From: CAZYBO01 sp964645205 | Lineage (GTDB): Bacteria > Pseudomonadota > Alphaproteobacteria > Rickettsiales > SXRF01 | NCBI GenBank assembly: GCA_964645205.1 | Contig: CAZYBO010000001.1 | Location: forward strand, 397,259 to 461,258 | Reading direction: 5' to 3' | DNA length: 64,000 nucleotides | In this document: positions 38,034 to 47,557 of the stretch, piece by piece | Layout: each line of letters begins with the position of its first letter | Position numbering within the stretch: position 1 is the stretch's first letter | Program-made: the position numbers and the translations under genes | The notes under the pieces: model-generated | What the model saw: the letters and a program-made list of their open reading frames with translations, nothing else | Database searches by the model: none | Told to the model about the DNA's origin: nothing

Positions 38034-39302
38034 ATGGCGAAACAACCCGCGACAAGCCTGAAAATGCCCCCGGCTCAGCAAGCCGAACCGATCATGGGCG
38101 ATTCGCTCGCCACCGGGTTCGTAGCGCTCACCACGCTGATCATGGCCTACGGATCGCTGTTCGGTTTCGTCTCCATTCTGGTATTTTACGCCATGTGGCT
38201 GCCGCGCCTTTCCTATAAAGGCGCCCTCACCATCACGCCCGATAAAGACACGATACTACTGTTGCTGTTCCCGCTATATGCCTGCCTCTCGGCGCTGTGG
38301 TCGCTTTACCCTTCGATCAGCATCTATAATGCCGGCGAGTACGCATCGCTGGTGGCATGCACGCTCATCATGTCGCGTATCGTTACCACCCGCGCATTCA
38401 TACGCGGCGTCGTGCTGGGATGCGTCGTCACCCTCATCGCCTCGCTGCTGGCGGATCGCTACGGCATCGACCCCTTAACCGGCGATTATGCGCTGATAGG
38501 CCTGTTCGGTTCAAAAAACCAGGTAGGGCTTTTCGCGGAAATCGGTATTTTCATGGCGCTGCTGGGTTTCCTGTTCAAGCAAAAGCTGGTGGAAAAGCTG
38601 TTCTACTGCCATATCCCGCTCCTCCTCTGCGGCGTGTCGCTATATTTAAGCAAATCGGCGTCGTCGGTGCTGTCGCTTGGCGTCACGCTCGCCGTGCTCG
38701 GGCTTATCGTTATCATCGCCCGCCTGCCGCGCACCTTCCGCCTGTTCACCTTCCTGTTCATGGCGATATGGCTGGCCGCGCTTGTCGGCATCGGCCTCGC
38801 GCTGGATTGGCACGAAGCGATATTCCAGAGCTTCGGCAAGGACTCCACCCTCACCGGCCGCACCGTGCTATGGGAAAACGGTATGAAGGAAGGTTGGGAG
38901 CGCCCCGTGCTCGGCCACGGCTACGGCGCGTTCTGGGTGCAGGGCTACGCGCCTGCCGAGCGCCTGTGGTATATGTTCCGCATGTTCGGCCGCGGCGGAT
39001 TCCACTTCCACAACGTCTATGTCCAAGTATTCGTGGAAATCGGACTGATCGGCGTGCTGCTCATCGTCATGCTCATGTGGCGCAACTGCGCCCGCAGCCT
39101 CGCCCTCGCGCTACGCCACGGCATAAAACCCGAATACGCCCTCGCGCTGGGCTTGTCCGTCATGCTGCTGATACGTTCGATGGTAGAGGTAGACATCATC
39201 GGCACCTTCGGCATCGGCGCGATTTTATTCTACTCGGTGATTCCGAGGTTGGCGCTTGAGTCGAAGAAAAAACCGCCGCCTACAGGCGCAAAAGAGCATT
39301 GA
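38034..39302 (+). CDS. O-antigen ligase/polymerase-like membrane protein (Wzy/ExoQ type)
   Basis: The 422-residue polytopic protein has about ten TM segments and the Wzy_C periplasmic loop with TLTGRTVLWENGMKEGWERPVLGHGYGAFWVQG and a later HFHNVYVQVFVEIGLIG. These are hallmarks of the O-antigen polymerase/ligase family; ExoQ is the succinoglycan counterpart. It probably polymerises repeat units in the periplasm. It ends the tight plus-strand operon and overlaps the convergent next gene by 23 bases. Confidence 0.9.
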   Translation: MAKQPATSLKMPPAQQAEPIMGDSLATGFVALTTLIMAYGSLFGFVSILVFYAMWLPRLSYKGALTITPDKDTILLLLFPLYACLSALWSLYPSISIYNAGEYASLVACTLIMSRIVTTRAFIRGVVLGCVVTLIASLLADRYGIDPLTGDYALIGLFGSKNQVGLFAEIGIFMALLGFLFKQKLVEKLFYCHIPLLLCGVSLYLSKSASSVLSLGVTLAVLGLIVIIARLPRTFRLFTFLFMAIWLAALVGIGLALDWHEAIFQSFGKDSTLTGRTVLWENGMKEGWERPVLGHGYGAFWVQGYAPAERLWYMFRMFGRGGFHFHNVYVQVFVEIGLIGVLLIVMLMWRNCARSLALALRHGIKPEYALALGLSVMLLIRSMVEVDIIGTFGIGAILFYSVIPRLALESKKKPPPTGAKEH

Positions 39303-40521
39303 TCGCAGCAGACAACTTCGGACTCTTCCATTTAATCTTTGCGATGAGCTTGTTGGTAATATGCATCGTGACGCCTTCCGGCAAAACGGCAACAAGTGTG
39401 CGTATGCTTCTGGAAACGGGATAATGCCTGACCCGTATCAAATCCGCGATCTCCTGATGAAACGGAGTGCTGCTGTTGAGCACCTCGATTAAAAACAGCT
39501 TCTCGAACCTGCGATACAAAGCCACGTCAAATACCTTGTTATAATCGTCCAGCTTGCCAAGGATTGATAGTGTCGCCTGCGTACGCATGCATTTCCAACA
39601 GAACGAGCAGTTGGCGAAATCGCGGGCGTCATGCGGATGCACGCATACATCCAGAAATTCCCTGCTCGAGTGCATATGCACCACACGCATGGTTTTTTCC
39701 ACGCGGGTATGTTGCGCGCCGCTGCCGATACATTCAAGGCGCTCCGTTGAAAGCAGCGGAAAAATGACAGGATCCATGTAATCTAGGCTGTCCGACGGCG
39801 TCACCTTCACCTTGCTGAAGGGAAAAGCCGAAGCGTACATATATTTGCCGATCGTTTTCTGCGTCAGCATCGCCACCGCCGTATTGCGGAAAGTATGCGT
39901 CTGCTGGAAGTTCATTTTTATGATGTCGTCGATATTGGAATTAAAGCTAATAAGCGGCTTACCTTCGCGACGAACCGCTTCCTGAATACGCCTGAAACGC
40001 TGCATATACACGGTGTGGCTTTCCTCAAGCGAATCCTGCCCGTGCGAACCCACATTGTTATAGACGAAGTGGGTAATATGGTATTCAGGCGGCGAGCGAT
40101 CGCCGGAATGGTCATAATAATTACAATACGAATCGATACCGCCGGAAAACCCGGTCATTACCCCCCCCTGCGCAGAATAAGCATCTGAAAAATCATGCAA
40201 GGATTGAGGCCTGATCGCAATCATATGCAATTCAGGAAAATATATCTTCATGATAGGAATCAGGTAATGCGTGAAATTGTAATACAGCTTCCGCGACATC
40301 ACGCCTTCCACCACCATGTCCGCCCCTTCCCGCATCGCGGGCAAGAGGCAGCTCGTAACGAACGTATCCATCGTATCCGTTGTGATCATGGCGCGGTGCT
40401 CAACATCCAGCTCAAACCATAATTCACGTGGGCATTCGGCTTTGCCAACCATGCTGCTGATACGGAATTTTCCGTTCGCTTCGGAGGTCGTTATGGGACG
40501 GATAACATACATAGGGATCAC
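39280..40521 (-). CDS. QueC-like PP-loop ATPase in the polysaccharide locus
   Basis: The 413-residue product has the PP-loop ATP-pyrophosphatase motif GFSGGIDSYCNYY (SGGIDS at 126-131) and a C-terminal zinc-type cluster C293-X11-C305-X2-C308-X2-C311, as in QueC (7-cyano-7-deazaguanine synthase). The N-terminal 110 residues do not resemble QueC. No queuosine genes are adjacent. It may adenylate a substrate for amide or nitrile chemistry on a surface polymer; that is inference. An 8-base G tract lies at codons 118-121, just before the PP-loop. Confidence 0.7.
   Translation of the reverse strand: MIPMYVIRPITTSEANGKFRISSMVGKAECPRELWFELDVEHRAMITTDTMDTFVTSCLLPAMREGADMVVEGVMSRKLYYNFTHYLIPIMKIYFPELHMIAIRPQSLHDFSDAYSAQGGVMTGFSGGIDSYCNYYDHSGDRSPPEYHITHFVYNNVGSHGQDSLEESHTVYMQRFRRIQEAVRREGKPLISFNSNIDDIIKMNFQQTHTFRNTAVAMLTQKTIGKYMYASAFPFSKVKVTPSDSLDYMDPVIFPLLSTERLECIGSGAQHTRVEKTMRVVHMHSSREFLDVCVHPHDARDFANCSFCWKCMRTQATLSILGKLDDYNKVFDVALYRRFEKLFLIEVLNSSTPFHQEIADLIRVRHYPVSRSIRTLVAVLPEGVTMHITNKLIAKIKWKSPKLSAAINALLRL
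40161..40168 (-). repeat. poly-G tract (8) in the QueC-like gene
   Basis: Eight C on the plus strand (eight G in the coding strand) at codons 118-121, directly before the PP-loop. It is a possible slippage site. Confidence 0.8.
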
Positions 40522-41927
40522 TCTTTTTTCTTCACGATAGCACGATATTGCAGCAACGCGCTAAGACCGCAGGCGGCAATGGCAAGGCACATGGCCAGCA
40601 CGATCTGACCAATATCACCGAACGCCCACAGATGCTGCGCCTCAAGGAATGCGCCGACACACAGGAGCGTGATTACGGCAGGCACGGCAATCGCACGCGC
40701 ATACGCCCACCCGGAACAATCGATCAACGGCAGGGTGAGCATCAGTGTGCGCGGCGTGTAGAGGATAAATACGATGCTATAGGCAAGCCCCACCCATTCA
40801 AGCCCGAACTGCACCGTGCATAACAACGCAACCAGCCATATCGACCCCACCTCTATCGTCCCCCGAAGTTGGTAATCGGTGCGCCCGAGCACCAGCCGCA
40901 CCGTGCCGCAGATTCCGGTGACGGCCTGCATCGCGCTGGCGGTCGCCACCAGCATGAAAATCCTGCCCGACTCCACCCATTTTTCCGATAGCAGCAGGCT
41001 GAATACCGGCTCATACGCCACCGCCACCATCCCCATCGCCGGGAACATGATGATCGCCAGCATCCGCGTGAGGATAAGGAAGGTTTCGCGTATCGCCGCC
41101 TTGTCTTCTTTCACCTGCGCCAGTTTTGAATAGAGCACATATTGCAGCGGCCCCGTCACCAGCATCGCAGGCAGCCGCGCAAACTGGAACGCCATGGAAT
41201 ACACCCCGGCGGCGGCGGCGGTAAGCACTTTGCCGATGATGACATTATCGAGCGAGCGCGCAAAAAACGCGATGACATTGATATTGAGAATATCGCGCCC
41301 GAACAGCAAATGTTCTTTTACACTAGCAAAATCCCACACCTTCTGGGGGCGGAACGACGAATACCACAGCGTCAGGCTCGCACGCACCACATAAAAGCAT
41401 AGCTGCTGCAAAACCAGCGCCCACACGCCGCCGCCGCCAAAAGCCACCGCCACCGCAACGGCGATGCCCGAACCGATCGACACGATTTCGATCATTGCCG
41501 TGACCTTGAATTTAAGGTCCTGCTGCAAGGCCGAACCGGGAATGGCGCTGGCCGCCTGAATAAATACGATCAGCGACAGCACCATGATAATCGGCGTGAG
41601 CTGCGGTTCTTCAAGGAAATAAGCGGCAACCGGCGCAAGCGCCACCATCAGCACGGCAAGCCCGGCTCCCAGCATAAGCGACAGCCAAAAACAGGTAGAC
41701 CATATGCGGCGCTCGCTCGCAGGGGTGCGCACCAGCGACATGCCGATGCCTGCGTCGGCGAACATCATGGCGAAAAAAATAAACGGCATCGCCATCGCCA
41801 CCACCCCGTAATCCGCCGGGGAGAGGATACGCGACAGCAGCGGAATCACCGCAAACTGCGCCAGCATGCGGAACACGCTTACGAACGACATCACGGCAGT
41901 ATCGAAAATAGTTTTGCGCAAGCTCAC
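40518..41927 (-). CDS. polysaccharide flippase (Wzx-like, MOP superfamily)
   Basis: This is a lipid-linked oligosaccharide translocase. The 469-residue product has 12-14 TM segments and the family start SFVSVFRMLAQFAVIPLLSRILSPADYGVVAMAM. The second half contains SLDNVIIGKVLTAAAAGVYSMAFQFARLP. It resembles Polysacc_synt_3 / WzxC-ExoT-type flippases. Together with the Wzy-like gene and the Wzz protein it completes a Wzx/Wzy-dependent export pathway. It is coupled to the QueC-like gene (4-base overlap). Confidence 0.92.
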   Translation of the reverse strand: MSLRKTIFDTAVMSFVSVFRMLAQFAVIPLLSRILSPADYGVVAMAMPFIFFAMMFADAGIGMSLVRTPASERRIWSTCFWLSLMLGAGLAVLMVALAPVAAYFLEEPQLTPIIMVLSLIVFIQAASAIPGSALQQDLKFKVTAMIEIVSIGSGIAVAVAVAFGGGGVWALVLQQLCFYVVRASLTLWYSSFRPQKVWDFASVKEHLLFGRDILNINVIAFFARSLDNVIIGKVLTAAAAGVYSMAFQFARLPAMLVTGPLQYVLYSKLAQVKEDKAAIRETFLILTRMLAIIMFPAMGMVAVAYEPVFSLLLSEKWVESGRIFMLVATASAMQAVTGICGTVRLVLGRTDYQLRGTIEVGSIWLVALLCTVQFGLEWVGLAYSIVFILYTPRTLMLTLPLIDCSGWAYARAIAVPAVITLLCVGAFLEAQHLWAFGDIGQIVLAMCLAIAACGLSALLQYRAIVKKKE

Positions 41928-42076
41928 AAAGCACCTGATTTATATTATATATTCAGAAAGTTCCTATACAGCGATGTTTCCCGCGCGTCACGTCAATTCC
42001 ATCCTAACTTTACATATATCGTAAAAACGCTTACAAGCAGCGTACGTTGCAACCTTTCGATAATTCTCATGAAAAA

Positions 42077-43162
42077 ATGAAAATCCTCTTTATAACCGGG
42101 CATAAATACCTGCCGCAAATGTATGGAGGCCTGCAAACCTGCACGGATGAATCCTGCAAAAGCCTTATGGCACGGGGGCATCAGGTCGCGGTCATGGCGG
42201 GGCTGCTGCCGGGTGGATGGTTTGCGCTGAAAGCCCGCGTAAAAATGAAAATAAACAAGCTACTGCACAAGCATGCAGTCGCGCGCGATACGCACCTTGG
42301 CTACCCCGTCTGGCGCAGTTGGCTGCCATGGAACGATGTCGAATACGTGGCAAGGCAAGAGAAACCTGATTTAATCGTCGTCATGGCAGTAGAGCCGGTG
42401 CGTATGGCGCTTGCGGCGAAACCCACCGGCATCCCGTTGCTGATGCAGTTGATGGATGTGGAATTCACCCAGCACGGCGGTTCGTTTGAAGCGCTGGGCG
42501 CCATTGCCTGCATCGCCAATTCGCGTTTTACCGCCGAGCGCTACCGCAGCGCCTACGGTGTGAACCCCACCGTTATTTATCCCTTCATCGCGCTTGAAGA
42601 TTATAAAACGGAAACAACGCGCGAAAACGTTACCTTCATCAATCCCCACCCGCGCAAGGGGTGCCACATCGCGCTGGAAATCGCCCGCCGCTGCCCAGAA
42701 ATCCCTTTCACGTTCGTAAAAGGATGGCCGCTCACGCCGGAAGAAGATCAGCAACTGGCGGAGAACCTCGCCACACTTCCCAACGTAACCCTGATCCAAG
42801 CGCAGAAAGACATGCGCAGCCTCTACGCCACGTGCAAAATTCTGCTCGTACCGAGCATCTGGGAAGAAACTTACGGCCGCGTGGCAACGGAAGCGCAGGC
42901 CAGCGGTATCCCTGTAATCGCCTCGACACGCGGCGGCCTGCCAGAATCCGTAGGCACCGGCGGCATCCTGATCGATCCCGAAAGCCCGATAGACACGTGG
43001 GTAAACGCCATCAAAAACCTATGGAATGACGACGCGCATTACGCAGCGCTTTCCGCAGCCGCTCGCGCCTATGCCAGCCGCAGGGAAATGGATTACACCT
43101 ACCAGTGCGACATCATGGAACAGGCGCTGCTGGCGGCCGCAAAAGGCGGTCAGGCCGCGTAA
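42077..43162 (+). CDS. glycosyltransferase, GT4 (group 1)
   Basis: The start at 42077 gives the standard GT-B N-terminus MKILFITGHKYLPQMYGGLQ; an upstream TTG start is less likely. The 361-residue product has CIANSRFTAERYRSAYGVNPTVIYPFI, INPHPRKGCHIALEIARRCPEIPFTFVKG and the C-terminal LLVPSIWEETYGRVATEAQASGIPVIASTRGGLPE motif with the catalytic EX7E region. It is likely to act on the repeat unit; sugar unknown. It is convergent with the pyruvyl transferase gene. Confidence 0.92.
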   Translation: MKILFITGHKYLPQMYGGLQTCTDESCKSLMARGHQVAVMAGLLPGGWFALKARVKMKINKLLHKHAVARDTHLGYPVWRSWLPWNDVEYVARQEKPDLIVVMAVEPVRMALAAKPTGIPLLMQLMDVEFTQHGGSFEALGAIACIANSRFTAERYRSAYGVNPTVIYPFIALEDYKTETTRENVTFINPHPRKGCHIALEIARRCPEIPFTFVKGWPLTPEEDQQLAENLATLPNVTLIQAQKDMRSLYATCKILLVPSIWEETYGRVATEAQASGIPVIASTRGGLPESVGTGGILIDPESPIDTWVNAIKNLWNDDAHYAALSAAARAYASRREMDYTYQCDIMEQALLAAAKGGQAA

Positions 43163-44043
43163 TTTCTGCGCAGTTGTTCGACTTTTTCCTGCATCCTGGC
43201 CGTGATGTCATCCATGATTTTATCTTCACTCAGACTTGGCGTCAGCGCTGCGAAACTACTCAGCCGGTGTGCCGCCAGTTGCGCGAATCCCTTTTCAACC
43301 ATTCCGCAGGCGGGCGACGAGGCAAGGAAATCCACCGCGCCTGCAATCAGCGGACGGCGCGCCACCGCAATTTTCGCTTCCGGCAAGTTCGACGGCCACA
43401 GGCGATAAGGTTTCAGGCTCACGCCGATCGCTTCCGACCAATCGAGCCATTTTTCGCGGTTGAGCGCGTCGATGGGAAGCACCGGAACCCACGGTATGCG
43501 TAGCGCGTCCGCTACAATCGCACCGTGCATCGCTTCCGCGATCACCAGTTTCGAGCCAAGCAACGCCTCGATTACTTCTTCCACCGGGCGGCGGGGATCG
43601 ATAAGGTTGATGCCCGCAAGCTCGCACACCTTTTCCCACTGCCCATGCTCAAGGCTGGAGCAATGAGGAACAAAGGATACCGCCTTGGGCGTGCGGTTGC
43701 GATGATCAATCAGCGTCCTCAACAAGATTGCAGAATCCCCCAGCGATAAATCCGACGCAAGGTTCAGCGCTCTTGCCGTGCGGGGGCCACGCACGAAATA
43801 CACGTCCCAGTTGCCGTTATCCAGATCGTCAGGAATTTGATACGCATACTGCGGCACATAGCCCGTGCCGAATATGATTTTTCTTGCTGATTTATTATAA
43901 TGATCGCCTATAATCGAGCCTATGCCGATGAAAAGCGTGGCTTCGTCGTCGTTGAAAAACCCCGGCAATATCTTCGGCCACATCCATGGATTCAAATCAT
44001 CCCCGAAATTGAGCTTGGCACCTTTGTAATACATTATCTTCAT
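43150..44043 (-). CDS. polysaccharide pyruvyl transferase family protein
   Basis: PF04230 enzymes transfer pyruvyl groups from PEP to sugar hydroxyls, adding negative charge to the polymer. The 297-residue product starts MKIMYYKGAKLNFGDDLNPW and has FIGIGSIIGD, KIIFGTGYVPQ, YFVRGPRTARALNLASDLSLGDSAIL and KLVIAEAMHGAIVADALRIPWVPV, the usual pattern. It is divergent from the mosaic glycosyltransferase at 44073. Confidence 0.92.
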   Translation of the reverse strand: MKIMYYKGAKLNFGDDLNPWMWPKILPGFFNDDEATLFIGIGSIIGDHYNKSARKIIFGTGYVPQYAYQIPDDLDNGNWDVYFVRGPRTARALNLASDLSLGDSAILLRTLIDHRNRTPKAVSFVPHCSSLEHGQWEKVCELAGINLIDPRRPVEEVIEALLGSKLVIAEAMHGAIVADALRIPWVPVLPIDALNREKWLDWSEAIGVSLKPYRLWPSNLPEAKIAVARRPLIAGAVDFLASSPACGMVEKGFAQLAAHRLSSFAALTPSLSEDKIMDDITARMQEKVEQLRRNYAA

Positions 44044-44072
44044 TACGGTTCTTCCCGGTCAAAATAGCAATC

Positions 44073-45083
44073 ATGGCAAACATCGCAGTAATCATTCCTT
44101 ATTTCCAGAGAAAACCGGGCATCCTGCAACGGGCGCTGGCGTCCGTCCTGCGGCAGAAGCTACCGGAAGGCGTGCGCGTGCAGATCGTCGTGGTTGACGA
44201 CGAATCCCCTCTGCCCGCCCGGTCGGAAACCGATGCGCTGCAATTTCCTTCTCCTTTCCAACTCACGCTGGTTACCCAGCCCAACGGCGGGGTTGGTTCT
44301 GCTCGAAATGCTGGATTAGCCAACATTGCAAAGAATACTACTTATGTTGCATTTCTTGATTCCGATGATATTTGGGATGAAAATCATTTAAATCAAGCAA
44401 TTGCAGTGTTAAATACAGGCTACGATTTTTATTTTTGCGATAATAAACAGATTGATAGCAATGTTACCTATTTTTCAACTAAATCTTTTGAGCACTTCCT
44501 ATCATCAAAGAATGCACATCCGATAGGTGAAGATTTTTACGCTCTAGAAAAATATAGTTTTTTTGATCTTTCCTTGCGAGGCCGAGTAGCACTCATTCCC
44601 ACTGTGGTGTTTAGACACTCAAGTGCACCTTCACTAAAGTTTGAAACACTACTACGCACAGCAGGAGAGGACTGTCTTTTTATTTTTCAATTACTTGACT
44701 TGTGCGACCGTATTTGTTGTTCAAAGCAAGTTCTGGTCACCATTGCAGATGGAATAAATATACACGCCGGGAAATTTAGTTGGGATGATTCCGGTCATCT
44801 AATTCAATGCATGGGGCAACTGCTAGCCTTTTATGAGTGGCGCAGGCAACTTACACTATCAGCTAGTAATGATCATTTTATGCTCGAACGTATAAAAAAA
44901 GTACGTAAATTATTTGCTTTTTTAACCATACGCTATGCGTTAAAGCATCGAAAATTTTGGCCTGCAGAACTAATCGATATGACACTTCGTGACTCTAGAT
45001 TTTGGCTCTGGTATCCGTTTAATATTTTTTTCGTAATTGTTTGTTACCCTTTAAAATTTTATAATCCTCTGACAAAATGGTAA
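44073..45083 (+). CDS. glycosyltransferase family 2, mosaic base composition
   Basis: The 336-residue product has a GT2 N-terminus (AVIIPYFQRKPGILQRALASVL, VVDDESPLP, PNGGVGSARNAGLANI, AFLDSDDIWDENH). The first 71 codons are GC-rich like the rest of the locus. From about 44290 to the end the codons become strongly AT-rich. The switch falls at the conserved NGGVGSARNAG motif. The simplest reading is recombination that replaced the C-terminal, acceptor-specifying part. The gene is intact and ends in a hydrophobic helix. Confidence 0.88.
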   Translation: MANIAVIIPYFQRKPGILQRALASVLRQKLPEGVRVQIVVVDDESPLPARSETDALQFPSPFQLTLVTQPNGGVGSARNAGLANIAKNTTYVAFLDSDDIWDENHLNQAIAVLNTGYDFYFCDNKQIDSNVTYFSTKSFEHFLSSKNAHPIGEDFYALEKYSFFDLSLRGRVALIPTVVFRHSSAPSLKFETLLRTAGEDCLFIFQLLDLCDRICCSKQVLVTIADGINIHAGKFSWDDSGHLIQCMGQLLAFYEWRRQLTLSASNDHFMLERIKKVRKLFAFLTIRYALKHRKFWPAELIDMTLRDSRFWLWYPFNIFFVIVCYPLKFYNPLTKW

Positions 45084-45092
45084 ACAAGACAT

Positions 45093-46304
45093 CTATTGTG
45101 TCTGTAACTTCATTTCCGAAGAAGTTTTTAGTTTCTTTAGCATCGCACCCGCCATCCGATCCGCATAGCCTTTCGCGACGTAACGATATGCGCTAAGCAG
45201 CCTGCCGGGAGTCTTGATCTTATCGACGCGGGATTTGAACTGGTTGAACATCCAGCTCAATGAAACGATGAACGCAATCGAGGCGAACGTCGCGGCCACA
45301 GCTTTGCCGGCTTCAAGATCGCTTCGCATGGTCAGGTAGAGCGCGCAGTTGCCGAAGCAGAACGTGAACAGGCTGGTATTGCCGAGGAACACCAGCTTTT
45401 TGGTCATCTCGATGCCAATAGCCTTGGACAGGCGCATGGAAAGGTCAATAAGCAATATCGCCGACGGAATACCGAATATGAAATAGATGTAGGAATTGCT
45501 GTTTCGCAGCGTCATGCCGGAAAGATCGTCCATGAAATGTCCCTGATAGGTCACGGCCGAAAGCGCGAACAGCGTGGAAAACAGCGCAAATATATAGATC
45601 ACGTCCGGTTTCTGGGGAATAAGCAGGCTGGCGCGGTCGAGGTTGTTTCTCAGGAATTTCCCGAGCCACATGCCCGCCACCACGAACGTAATGCCGTGAA
45701 TCACCGAAGGCCCCGCAATAACCGTCGTCGCGCCGTAAAGGAACCCGGATAATATTTCGCTTCCCGGGAAGCCTTGCACGTACGGAAGCGGGTAAAAAGC
45801 GGCATGTATGGCATGGGTGGCAAGGCAAAACGCAATAAGCGGAGCCAATCCGAAGCGCGTTTTTATCATAAGCATCAACGGCGACAGTACAAGGATCACC
45901 GTGTAGAATTTCAATATGTCGGTATAGGGCGTGGCACCCAGCATCAGCGCCATTCTCACCACATAAGAAACGCTGTATCCCTCGCGCAGAGCAAGCACGA
46001 AGCACGACAAAACATAAAGCGTATAGCATTGGATAGCCCGCGACAGCAGCCGCTTCGCCACATAATACATGCCATGTTTAGCGAGGTTGGAGGCGTATAC
46101 CAGCTCAAGAAACGCCCCGAAAACGATGATAAACGTAGGCGGCGCCATCCTGAGCAGTAGTTGCAACACTTCGGAGCTTACATATTCCTGTGTCCCATAG
46201 GCCGTTATGGAATGGCCTATAATGAACAGAAAAATAGCAATAGATCGTGCTAAATCAATGCCATAAATGCGATTTAGTGGTGGGGGCGATAGCTGCATAT
46301 TCAC
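45093..46304 (-). CDS. membrane acyltransferase (acyltransferase-3/OpgC-like)
   Basis: The 403-residue polytopic protein starts RIYGIDLARSIAIFLFIIGHSITAYG, with the conserved His in IIGHS, and has about ten TM segments. This matches acyltransferase-3-type or OpgC-like enzymes that add acetyl or succinyl groups to sugars in the envelope. The donor and acceptor are unknown. The C-terminal cytoplasmic tail is Lys-rich. It is divergent from a second acyltransferase at 46478. Confidence 0.82.
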   Translation of the reverse strand: MNMQLSPPPLNRIYGIDLARSIAIFLFIIGHSITAYGTQEYVSSEVLQLLLRMAPPTFIIVFGAFLELVYASNLAKHGMYYVAKRLLSRAIQCYTLYVLSCFVLALREGYSVSYVVRMALMLGATPYTDILKFYTVILVLSPLMLMIKTRFGLAPLIAFCLATHAIHAAFYPLPYVQGFPGSEILSGFLYGATTVIAGPSVIHGITFVVAGMWLGKFLRNNLDRASLLIPQKPDVIYIFALFSTLFALSAVTYQGHFMDDLSGMTLRNSNSYIYFIFGIPSAILLIDLSMRLSKAIGIEMTKKLVFLGNTSLFTFCFGNCALYLTMRSDLEAGKAVAATFASIAFIVSLSWMFNQFKSRVDKIKTPGRLLSAYRYVAKGYADRMAGAMLKKLKTSSEMKLQTQ

Positions 46305-46477
46305 GTCATAAAAATGTATTTTTTCCGAGCGCAGTCATACCGTAATTATTAATTTGTGTAAACATTTATTGTGAGTTATACACAAGCGAATTTATGAGAT
46401 ATTTATACGGTCGCAATAATGCATTAGCAAGCGATGCGCCCGCAATTACTGGATAAACCGCCCGGAAACTACAACTT

Positions 46478-47533
46478 ATGCATGAAAACCAAAATAGTTC
46501 CGCCTCAAAAATCAGGCGTCTTATCGGGCTGCAATATCTCAGGGGCATCGCCGCAGTACTGATATTGATTTTCCATTTATGCCAGTACTACCGCATCGAC
46601 ATCAACCTCGCGCTGGTGCGGGTAGACATTTTCTTTATCATCAGCGGTTTTGTCATGTGGACGTCTACCTATAACCGCGAGCTTGATTTCAAGGCGTTCA
46701 TAATGCCCCGCCTATACCGCATCGTCCCGCTTTATTGGTTGGCGACTGCAGCTGTACTTGCGGTAGCATCCATAAAACCGCTGTTCTTCAGCGGCATTCC
46801 CAACGAGGCGAATGAAGTGGTGATGTCATTGTTTTTCATTCCCTTCCATTCAAACTGGTGGGACGAAAGCCACATATGGCCGGTGCTGATACAGGGGTGG
46901 ACGTTGAACATTGAAATATTCTTCTACCTTATCTTCGCTGCAGTGCTGGCTTCAGGCGCAACGCTTAGGCTACACAAGGCAACCATTATCCTTTGTACTC
47001 TTGCGCTCATCGGATTCGCATTTAAACCTTCAACGGCGATAGCCAGCATATGGACAAGCCCCTTCCTGCTGGAATTGCTGGCAGGTCTATGGCTCGGTTA
47101 CTTCTACACCAGCGGCTATTTGAACCGCAGCAAATGGGGATGGATATTAATCGTAGCGAGCCTCAGTTGCTTCATGCTCATGCAATTTTACGGTTACAAA
47201 GCCGGTTCTCTACGCGTACTGGTCATGGGGCTGCCTACGGCCATTCTGATCTGTGGCATCGTCATGCTGGAAGTAAACCGGCCTTTACCCTACTCCCGGG
47301 CTTTGGCATTCCTTGGCGATGCTTCCTACTCCATCTATCTCTGGCATAGTATCGCCATCACCATCATCGGGGCGATCGGCCTGCGGTTTGGATACAGCGG
47401 TGGCGTCGGGGTGATATTTCTGGTAGGAGTGTGTGCGCTGGTGGCATCCTTGTTGGCCTATATAGCCATCGAGCGGCCGCTGGTTGCCATGCTGCGTTCA
47501 AGGCAGCGGCAGAACGTACTGTCACCCACCTGA
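46478..47533 (+). CDS. acyltransferase-3 family membrane protein (ExoZ-like)
   Basis: The 351-residue protein begins IGLQYLRGIAAVLILIFHLCQYY, carrying the family R...H pair, then VDIFFIISGFVMW and ten TM segments ending in a short basic tail. ExoZ acetylates succinoglycan, and this protein has the same layout. It probably O-acetylates the polymer made here. It is followed after 24 bases by a GT2 gene. Confidence 0.92.
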   Translation: MHENQNSSASKIRRLIGLQYLRGIAAVLILIFHLCQYYRIDINLALVRVDIFFIISGFVMWTSTYNRELDFKAFIMPRLYRIVPLYWLATAAVLAVASIKPLFFSGIPNEANEVVMSLFFIPFHSNWWDESHIWPVLIQGWTLNIEIFFYLIFAAVLASGATLRLHKATIILCTLALIGFAFKPSTAIASIWTSPFLLELLAGLWLGYFYTSGYLNRSKWGWILIVASLSCFMLMQFYGYKAGSLRVLVMGLPTAILICGIVMLEVNRPLPYSRALAFLGDASYSIYLWHSIAITIIGAIGLRFGYSGGVGVIFLVGVCALVASLLAYIAIERPLVAMLRSRQRQNVLSPT

Positions 47534-47557
47534 ACCGACGCGAACGTATCGATTTTC

